Shown: piece after piece, positions 21,078 through 26,390 of the stretch | Position numbering within the stretch: position 1 is the first letter of the stretch | Layout: every line of letters starts with the position of its first letter | IMG/VR virus record: IMGVR_UViG_3300000117_000182 | Coordinates: 1 to 26,390 of that record | Source: a virus | Length of the DNA: 26,390 nucleotides | Reading direction: 5' to 3' (one strand) | Translations under genes and position numbers: made by a program | Notes under the pieces: model-generated | Database searches by the model: none | Seen by the model: the letters and a program-made list of their open reading frames with translations, nothing else | Told to the model about the DNA's origin: nothing

Positions 21078-22379
21078 TTACAACAGGTTGCTGACCGTAG
21101 ACATACGATAGTATGCGTTGGTACCGTTGGTGATTGCACCGTCGGATACAGCAGGAGTACCTTGTACTGAGTGAGCAAAAGGATTCTCAACAAGACCGTA
21201 ACGAGTCTTGAAGCCAATCTTCGGCTGGAAGGTATCCTGATCGACAGCACGTACCATCTGCAGAGGAACATAAGGGCAGTAGAAGATGCCAGCGTCAAAT
21301 GCGCCTGCACCTTTGTAGCCGATGTTCATGTAGTTAGTAGTTGCGTAAGGATCGATGTATACGCGATACCGACCGTTCAGTACACCAGCGAAGGTGTTAC
21401 CAGTGTCGTCTACTGCCAAAGAATTGCTGTTCAGAGCAGGCGTATAATCAAGAACACCAGCCATCTGAAGTGCAGAAGCGACATCAGAAGAACAGATGAT
21501 CAGGTTAGCCTTACCACGTCGAGTATCTTTAGCTACTTTGTTAGCTTCGCGCTCGATGTGGAACATGAGGCCCTTGAACTTTTCAACTGACCAACGACCT
21601 GAAGCGTCAGTGTCAAGATCGAAAGTACCGTTAGTAGTAACAGTGCCTTGCGAACCAGCTACAGCGGCAAGGTTGATCGTACGAATAACTTCGCGGTTGA
21701 TTTCAGCCAAGATCTCAGCAGCAAGGATGTTGCTGAGTTCAGCTTCAGCGTCAAGACCGTGTACTGCTTTCAAGTCTTGAGCGAGTTCAAGCGAGTAATC
21801 CGCCTTCAGCGCACGTGACTTAGCAGTTACAGTGACTTTGTCGATCTTCATCGCCATCTCACCGAAAGCAGTTCCACCAGTTTCGCCAAGTGATTCAGCA
21901 GCGGAAGTGGTCATACCAGTACCTTTGCCACCAGTCTGAGAGTTACCAGAATGGGTGCCAGTACCAGAGAAGTCGGTGTCGGCTTCGTCGTACATAGCTT
22001 CGGTACGAGGAGTGGTGTTAGCACCATCCGGAGCGTACTGAGCGCTAAGAGCGAAGATCAAACCAGTCGGTCCAGTCATGGGCTGAACGCCACAAACATC
22101 ATAAGCCATCAAGTTCGGCAAAGTACGTCGAACAAGGCTGATAAGGATAGGATCAAAACCAGCGAACTCGCCGCCGAAGTTGTCACCAATGGTGTTTGAA
22201 GGTGCTTCAGAAAGAAGCTGTTGGCTAGCGCCCTGTGATGCAGCCTCACGAAGAGCACGCTCGGTGTTTTCGAGGACCATGGCCGTAACCATTTTCTTGT
22301 GGGAATCAGCGATTTCAGGAAGATCAGGGTGAGAGATCACTGGTGCCCACTTGTTGCGAATTTGTTCATTTAAATTCAT
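21078..22379 (-). CDS. 23: Major capsid protein gp23
   Basis: HK97-fold major head protein of T4-like phages. The 433-residue precursor opens MNLNEQIRNKWAPVISHPD, followed by a helical N-terminal prodomain. A likely gp21 cleavage site of the L-x-E type is at LLSEAPSN (about 55-62), close to T4 gp23 cleavage at residue 65. Conserved stretches include RRTLPNLMAYDVCGVQPMTGPTG (about 84-106), MAMKIDKVTVTAKSRALKADYS and RRGKANLIICSSDVASAL. T4 gp23 is 521 aa; marine forms are usually shorter. AGGAG ribosome site ten bases before the ATG, a TATAAATA late promoter 41 bases upstream, and terminators after the stop. Confidence 0.97.
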   Translation of the reverse strand: MNLNEQIRNKWAPVISHPDLPEIADSHKKMVTAMVLENTERALREAASQGASQQLLSEAPSNTIGDNFGGEFAGFDPILISLVRRTLPNLMAYDVCGVQPMTGPTGLIFALSAQYAPDGANTTPRTEAMYDEADTDFSGTGTHSGNSQTGGKGTGMTTSAAESLGETGGTAFGEMAMKIDKVTVTAKSRALKADYSLELAQDLKAVHGLDAEAELSNILAAEILAEINREVIRTINLAAVAGSQGTVTTNGTFDLDTDASGRWSVEKFKGLMFHIEREANKVAKDTRRGKANLIICSSDVASALQMAGVLDYTPALNSNSLAVDDTGNTFAGVLNGRYRVYIDPYATTNYMNIGYKGAGAFDAGIFYCPYVPLQMVRAVDQDTFQPKIGFKTRYGLVENPFAHSVQGTPAVSDGAITNGTNAYYRMSTVSNLL

Positions 22380-22419
22380 GTTAGTGTTACTCCTGTTTAT
22401 TATTTTGGATATACTTATC

Positions 22420-22427
22420 TATTTATA
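22420..22427 (-). promoter_or_regulatory. T4-type late promoter of gp23
   Basis: TATAAATA on the minus strand 41 bases before the gp23 ATG, in the short gp22-gp23 spacer. Confidence 0.85.
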
Positions 22428-22433
22428 AAAAAG

Positions 22434-23498
22434 TTAACTTCTATGCGTTCTAGAAATTGCTTGGAAGTAATGCTTCATCTCTTCGGGAATTACCTTAGCT
22501 TCTCCCTCTTCAGACTCATCATTAGAACCAACAGAAACTTCTTCATCAATTAGACCAGTATGTCCTTCGTTTTCTTGCTTAGACTCAGTGAAATACTGTT
22601 CCTTAATGATCTTCAGTTTTTCTGCATACTCTTCAGCGTCGGCATATTCAATACCTTCGGCTAATGAGCGAAGCTTTTCAACTTGCGTTTCGACCAGATC
22701 TTCAGATACCTCTTCGAAGGCAGCTTCAACGCTTGCTTCACTAATCATAGCATTCAGCTTCAGGTTTTCGGCCTGTACTGATTCCAATGACTCTTCGAGC
22801 TCAGCGACTGACGTTTGAAGGTCAGCGATGAGATCAACCTTTTCTTCAGGAACTTCTACGTAGCTCTCTGCAAAAAGGCTTTTCAGACCATCGATGAATT
22901 GCTCGGTTGCTTGAACACGGAAGTTAGACTCGATAGCCACTTCGTTTTCTTGCATCCACTGTTCAACAACGTAGTCCATATACTGTTCTACTTGTTGATG
23001 CAACTCGTCAATAGACTGAGTAACTTGCTCTTCAAGCTTTTGCTCGGCTTCTTCTTCGAGGCGTGCTACTTCAAGAATCACACGATTCTGAACAGCGGCT
23101 TCAAAAAGAGTACCAGCTTTTGCTTTGAAATCTTCTGACAAATCTTCTTGATTAGCAAGAAGCTCGTCCATATCTTCCTTCATTGCCTTAGCGGGAACAG
23201 CAACACGAGGAGAAGGCGTACCTGCACCAGAAGTTGCAACACTTGCTTTGTTCTTACCAGACGTATCAGGAACCGAATCAGCCTCTTTACCAACTTGGGC
23301 AAGAGTCTTATCGAGGAAAGCAGAAAGGTCCTGCTTGGTCATGCCAGCAACTTTAGACATCAGATCACCGAGCATCTGAGTTTTGGTCGCTGAAGGCTTT
23401 AAAGTTTCAGCTGCGGCGGATGAAGCTTCTTCAAGAGATTCCTCTTGCTCAACTACATCTACTGCCTCTTCAACTTCAACTTGATTTTCTTCAGACAT
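22434..23498 (-). CDS. 22: Prohead core scaffolding protein gp22
   Basis: Main internal scaffold of the prohead, later degraded by gp21. The 354-residue protein is very acidic and almost wholly helical, with long coiled coils (EEEAEQKLEEQVTQSIDELH, LQTSVAELEESLESVQAENL). It ends YFQAISRTHRS, the hydrophobic/basic tail expected to contact the shell. Ala/Ser/Thr-rich low-complexity stretches lie in the N-terminal third. Several L/I-x-E sites could serve gp21 cleavage. Between gp21 and gp23 as in T4; preceded by a late promoter. Confidence 0.9.
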   Translation of the reverse strand: MSEENQVEVEEAVDVVEQEESLEEASSAAAETLKPSATKTQMLGDLMSKVAGMTKQDLSAFLDKTLAQVGKEADSVPDTSGKNKASVATSGAGTPSPRVAVPAKAMKEDMDELLANQEDLSEDFKAKAGTLFEAAVQNRVILEVARLEEEAEQKLEEQVTQSIDELHQQVEQYMDYVVEQWMQENEVAIESNFRVQATEQFIDGLKSLFAESYVEVPEEKVDLIADLQTSVAELEESLESVQAENLKLNAMISEASVEAAFEEVSEDLVETQVEKLRSLAEGIEYADAEEYAEKLKIIKEQYFTESKQENEGHTGLIDEEVSVGSNDESEEGEAKVIPEEMKHYFQAISRTHRS

Positions 23499-23535
23499 TA
23501 GATATATCTCCCTAGATTATTTTACTAGTGTTTAG

Positions 23536-23543
23536 TATTTATA
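23536..23543 (-). promoter_or_regulatory. T4-type late promoter of gp22
   Basis: TATAAATA on the minus strand 38 bases before the gp22 ATG, in the 49-base spacer after gp21. Confidence 0.82.
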
Positions 23544-23547
23544 TAAA

Positions 23548-24213
23548 TTAAACTTTTGAAATCTCGTTAAGAAATTTTTCAAACATGTGCAGCTTTGCTT
23601 GCTCGCTCAATTGCTTGCTACGAACAGCTTTTTGAGCTTCACGCTCGATTTCTTCTACTCGCATTGCTACAGCTTTACCTTGATCCCACACCCATTCGAC
23701 ACCTTCCATGATACCATTTACGAATGCGTCGGGTGCAGATGGATCAGCAACGATGTCAGCGGCAGTCGCGAGATAAAAATCTTCTTGAACTTCCATCACA
23801 CCGTCTTTTCCTTCTTTAAGAGAACCCATTCCCCTCGATGATACACCAAGTTGTGCTCCGTCAGAAAGCAGACCTTCGACGATTTTACCCATCGGTGTAG
23901 AAGAAATTTTGGCTTTACCGATAAAGTTGTCACCTTCGCGACGTAGTTCGGTAATAATATGAGATACACGGTCAAGATTAATAGAAGGACCGTCAGGATG
24001 ACCAAGCTCACCATAAGCTCGACCCTTTGTTACGTTTTCGTTTACGTAACGACCAACTTCTTTCTCAAGGATGTCAGAGTTATAACGTCTGCCGTTACGA
24101 TTTGGAATATTGCCTTGAAGAAAAATACCTTCAATGAACAAACTTTTTTTACCGTCAGCATTCTCTTCTGTCAATACTTTGACTGATTCAGTTATTTCTG
24201 TAATAAGTTTCAT
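23548..24213 (-). CDS. 21: Prohead core protease gp21
   Basis: Serine protease that matures the prohead by cleaving scaffold and capsid proteins at L/I-x-E sites. The 221-residue protein has the herpes/T4-type protease features: IPNRNGRRY early on, GELGHPDG with candidate catalytic His72, GVSSRGMGS with candidate Ser125/126, and ADIVADPSAPDA (152-163) with the acidic member. T4 gp21 is 212 aa. AAGGA ribosome site before the ATG. It follows the 79-residue gene by nine bases. Confidence 0.93.
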   Translation of the reverse strand: MKLITEITESVKVLTEENADGKKSLFIEGIFLQGNIPNRNGRRYNSDILEKEVGRYVNENVTKGRAYGELGHPDGPSINLDRVSHIITELRREGDNFIGKAKISSTPMGKIVEGLLSDGAQLGVSSRGMGSLKEGKDGVMEVQEDFYLATAADIVADPSAPDAFVNGIMEGVEWVWDQGKAVAMRVEEIEREAQKAVRSKQLSEQAKLHMFEKFLNEISKV

Positions 24214-24222
24214 GTCTTGTCC

Positions 24223-24462
24223 TTACGAGATATTGAATGCGACGCTAACTGCTTTGACTGTGTCTGATGATACTAAATTTTCATCAGAAACTTTTTGTAC
24301 AAAAGTAATTGCACCATTTGGCAGAGTAAATCCAAAACCAGATTCTTGATTAGTAATCAAAACATCTGCGCCTGAATCATTGTAGATTCTGACACATGTT
24401 GCATCACTTACTGTATTTGCTGTCGATAATGCAATTTCTACCGATTTAGGTTTAACAATCAT
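24223..24462 (-). CDS. Conserved hypothetical beta-rich head-module protein
   Basis: A 79-residue protein that looks like a small beta-sandwich: VRIYNDSGADVLITNQESG, then TLPNGAITFVQKVSDENL and AVSVAFN. Similar small proteins (N-x-x-G-x-D-V-L-I-T pattern) occur in structural modules of many marine phages, possibly as a head decoration or fibre-associated piece; that role is a guess. Its ATG overlaps the upstream stop as TAATG. Confidence 0.68.
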   Translation of the reverse strand: MIVKPKSVEIALSTANTVSDATCVRIYNDSGADVLITNQESGFGFTLPNGAITFVQKVSDENLVSSDTVKAVSVAFNIS

Positions 24463-25184
24463 TATTCGCTCCGCTTACTTATTTCTGTTTCAGCTCGCTG
24501 CTTTCGAAAAACAACTTTTCCTTCAGGTGTTTTTACTTTAACCATTTTTACATCAGCATGTCGCTCGATATCTTCTTTGGTCATTTGACCTTTGCCATCA
24601 GCTGATCTGTCTTTACCATCGCCCTTCGCTTTCTTACCTTTTAATTTAGGATTCGCGTCGATAACTTCATCATCTCCACCTTCATCAGCTATACCCATTT
24701 TACCTTCAAAGATCGTGTCAATAAATTCAATATAACCTTCATCTGTAGCAAGCATCTCGTCTAGCATTGCTTTTTCTTCTTCGTCAGCTTCTTCATTATA
24801 GAACTCTTCGACTACTTCGTCGATAAGCTTCATGAAGAATGATGCGTCTTCTTGCAAAACATCTTCTTCGATCATGAGATCGTCGTCGTCATATTCCATA
24901 CCAGCCAACTCTTCAATATCGTCAGCGTATGTCATGTCAATAGACTCATATACATCAGAATCTGTATCGACTTCGTAGCCATGATTATCATCGCCACGTT
25001 TTTTGTGGGAAACAGCGGCAACAGCAGCATCGATCTCTTTCATGCCAGGACCATCAAAGGTTTCAACATTATCAGTGTGTTTACCAATAAAGTCGTTCTC
25101 TTTGCCGTCTGCACCAGAACGGTCGATGTCGAGCGTACCCGCTTTCTTGTACTTTTCTAAAATATTACTAAGTATGTCAGACAT
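24462..25184 (-). CDS. Acidic putative prohead core protein (gp68 position)
   Basis: A 240-residue, strongly acidic protein with a DDDDL-rich middle, a helical DEVVEEFYNEEADEEEKAML segment and a basic Lys/Gly-rich stretch before the C-terminus (KLKGKKAKGDGKDRSADG). It occupies the place of T4 gp68 between gp67 and gp21, but is longer than gp68 (141 aa) and I see no firm sequence match. A scaffold or core role is inferred from position and composition. It overlaps the gp67-like stop by eight bases. Confidence 0.55.
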   Translation of the reverse strand: MSDILSNILEKYKKAGTLDIDRSGADGKENDFIGKHTDNVETFDGPGMKEIDAAVAAVSHKKRGDDNHGYEVDTDSDVYESIDMTYADDIEELAGMEYDDDDLMIEEDVLQEDASFFMKLIDEVVEEFYNEEADEEEKAMLDEMLATDEGYIEFIDTIFEGKMGIADEGGDDEVIDANPKLKGKKAKGDGKDRSADGKGQMTKEDIERHADVKMVKVKTPEGKVVFRKQRAETEISKRSE

Positions 25185-25428
25185 TTTGAGGTTCTTCCAT
25201 TTCTGTTTCTAATTCGGCTTCTGGGTTTTCAACATCCATATCGAGTTCATTCATTTCAGCTTCATCATCTTCTTCGACTTGTGGGTTGAATACCTGATTT
25301 GATACTTCAGAATAACGTGAATCTAAAGCATCGGAAATTTTAGGTTCCATGGCCGCAGAAAAAGCTTTTAATGCTGCGACTGGTTTGTCTGCTACAGCAG
25401 AACCAATAAAGTCAGTTACATCTGTCAT
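25177..25428 (-). CDS. 67: Prohead core protein gp67-like
   Basis: An 83-residue protein with a helical N-terminal half (TDFIGSAVADKPVAALKAF) and a highly acidic C-terminal half (VEEDDEAEMNELDMD, EAELETEMEEP). This is the plan of T4 gp67, the precursor of internal peptides that controls head shape. Position right after portal gp20 agrees. GGAG ribosome site and a TATAAATA late promoter precede the ATG. Confidence 0.72.
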   Translation of the reverse strand: MTDVTDFIGSAVADKPVAALKAFSAAMEPKISDALDSRYSEVSNQVFNPQVEEDDEAEMNELDMDVENPEAELETEMEEPQNV

Positions 25429-25455
25429 ATTATATCTCCAATTATATTACACCTT

Positions 25456-25463
25456 TATTTATA
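25456..25463 (-). promoter_or_regulatory. T4-type late promoter of gp67 and the prohead core genes
   Basis: TATAAATA on the minus strand 28 bases before the ATG at 25428, in the spacer after the portal gene. Confidence 0.8.
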
Positions 25464-25475
25464 AAGAAAACGTCT

Positions 25476-26390
25476 TCATGCTGCATCGTCTTCTTTTTTG
25501 CTATCGTCAGGTACAAGTTTGTACGTAGGCGCAGGAGGTGCTGGTTCTTCTTCTGGTTCATCCTGTTGTAATTCTTCAGGATCAACATATCTTTCATCTG
25601 TTTTTTCATCAGCGATTTGTTTGTCAATCTCTTCTATCTCTGATTCAGAATGTTGTAATACGTATCGCCTCATATATTCATGCGAATAGTATTTACCAAC
25701 ATACTCTTCCATTTCTCTTGCCAAACCAACACGATCGCGATTCAATTCAGCAAGCTTGAGTTCTTCGAAGTAGTTATCGACAGCAAAATTAAAATCAATC
25801 TGCTGTTTCCACTCCGTCCAATCTTCGGCCGTACATACACCTTTGAGAATTAATTGACGCTCGAGCAACTTCATAAAAAGCTCGGAGAACTTATTACGCA
25901 GACGAGTAATAAACTTACCGAACTTTACTTCGTCGCGAGTGATCTCAGTAGCTCTGCCAAGAGAGAAGGTAGTTTCTGGTTGTAGACGAGAGATAGGTAC
26001 ATTGAGAGAACGATACAAATTGTTTTGGAAATAAACAACATCATCGATATCTCCTAAATTTTGGCCGCCAGGCAATGTAGTGATTTCAGTACCACGTCCA
26101 CCTTCACGCCGAGGAAGCCAGAAATCTTCGAGCATTGTCATGAACTTACGATCATCTCTAATTTCACCAGTCGATGAATCATAGACGACCTTATTCTTAA
26201 ATTTCGTCATGATATCGGCGAGGTATTGTTCTGCTTTAGCTTTAGGCAAACCACCAACATCTACATAAAAGATTCGGCGCTCTGGTGCTCGCGAGATACG
26301 ATAGATGACTAGTGAATCTTCTAACGAACGCAATTGATTGAGTGGTCGAATAGCTTTTTGTAAGTAAGAAAGAATGAGTTTGTTGTCGAG
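25476..26390 (-). CDS. 20: Portal vertex protein gp20, C-terminal part (cut by window edge)
   Basis: The reading frame is open to the window edge, giving 304 residues of the C-terminal portion; the full protein is usually about 520-570 aa. Conserved portal sequence is obvious: LILSYLQKAIRPLNQLRSLE at the edge, YRISRAPERRIFYVDVG, RDDRKFMTMLEDFWLPRREG, TTLPGGQNLGDI and RLQPETTFSLGRATEITRDE. The tail is acidic and proline-rich (EEEPAPPAPTYKLVPDD). An internal TTG at 26333 is not the start because conserved sequence continues upstream of it. gp20 forms the dodecameric DNA channel and nucleates head assembly. Confidence 0.96.
   Translation of the reverse strand, partial: LDNKLILSYLQKAIRPLNQLRSLEDSLVIYRISRAPERRIFYVDVGGLPKAKAEQYLADIMTKFKNKVVYDSSTGEIRDDRKFMTMLEDFWLPRREGGRGTEITTLPGGQNLGDIDDVVYFQNNLYRSLNVPISRLQPETTFSLGRATEITRDEVKFGKFITRLRNKFSELFMKLLERQLILKGVCTAEDWTEWKQQIDFNFAVDNYFEELKLAELNRDRVGLAREMEEYVGKYYSHEYMRRYVLQHSESEIEEIDKQIADEKTDERYVDPEELQQDEPEEEPAPPAPTYKLVPDDSKKEDDAA

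Noticed and set aside
25442-25627. A 61-codon minus-strand frame overlapping the end of the portal gene
   Set aside because: It is out of frame with the conserved gp20 sequence and contains the late promoter; a shadow.
1-26390. tRNA genes, CRISPR arrays, insertion sequences and photosynthesis genes
   Set aside because: Nothing in the spacers is long enough or suitably structured for tRNAs, no spaced repeats were seen, and no reading frame resembles a transposase or photosystem protein.

Overview
The window is a contiguous piece of a T4-like myovirus genome, most probably a marine one of the cyanophage/pelagiphage kind. Every supported gene lies on the minus strand, so transcription runs from high to low coordinates. 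The backbone order matches the marine T4-like core: portal gp20, gp67, (gp68 position), gp21, gp22, gp23, a tail-tube-like protein, uvsY, uvsW, gp55, gp47, gp46, an accessory block, then gp45, gp44, gp62 and regA. I saw no tRNA, rRNA, CRISPR, IS or integrase. The host cannot be named from this window; there are no photosynthesis genes here.

Regions in order of transcription. (1) 26390-20308 is the late head module. It has T4-type late promoters (TATAAATA) upstream of gp67, gp22, gp23, a 30-residue membrane peptide and the tail-tube-like gene, and two strong intrinsic terminators after gp23 and after the small peptide. (2) 20272-13920 is a translationally coupled recombination and late-sigma operon, uvsY-galE-uvsW-(LSm-like)-55-47-46, started by a TTTACA-N17-TATAAT promoter. 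A galE-like epimerase gene sits between uvsY and uvsW. (3) 13911-9565 holds small accessory genes: peptide deformylase, a MazG-like pyrophosphohydrolase, a HExxH metalloprotease, a possible PD-(D/E)xK protein, a DUF1599/Nmad1-like protein and several unknowns. (4) 9584-2469 is the most interesting part. It begins with a T4 gp42-type dCMP hydroxymethylase with both key residues at the T4 positions. Two adjacent proteins follow that look like distant amino-acid:DNA transferases (alpha-glutamyl/putrescinyl-thymine pyrophosphorylase type), then a two-helix membrane protein, a fold-type II PLP enzyme, a methyltransferase-like gene broken by a -1 frameshift, a protein with a GT-B-like N-terminus and an SGNH-hydrolase-like C-terminus, and a DxD glycosyltransferase. 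(5) 2457-1 is the clamp/clamp-loader cluster (45, 44, 62) with two small ORFs and the first 19 codons of regA.

Working model (inference): gp42 supplies 5-hydroxymethyl-dCMP, so the DNA would carry hydroxymethylcytosine. The transferase-like pair, the PLP enzyme and perhaps the methyltransferase, SGNH and glycosyltransferase proteins could then elaborate the hydroxymethyl group into a cytosine hypermodification. This would parallel the thymidine hypermodification pathways known from phages such as ViI and phiW-14. The 5-hydroxymethyl kinase expected in such a pathway is not in this window.
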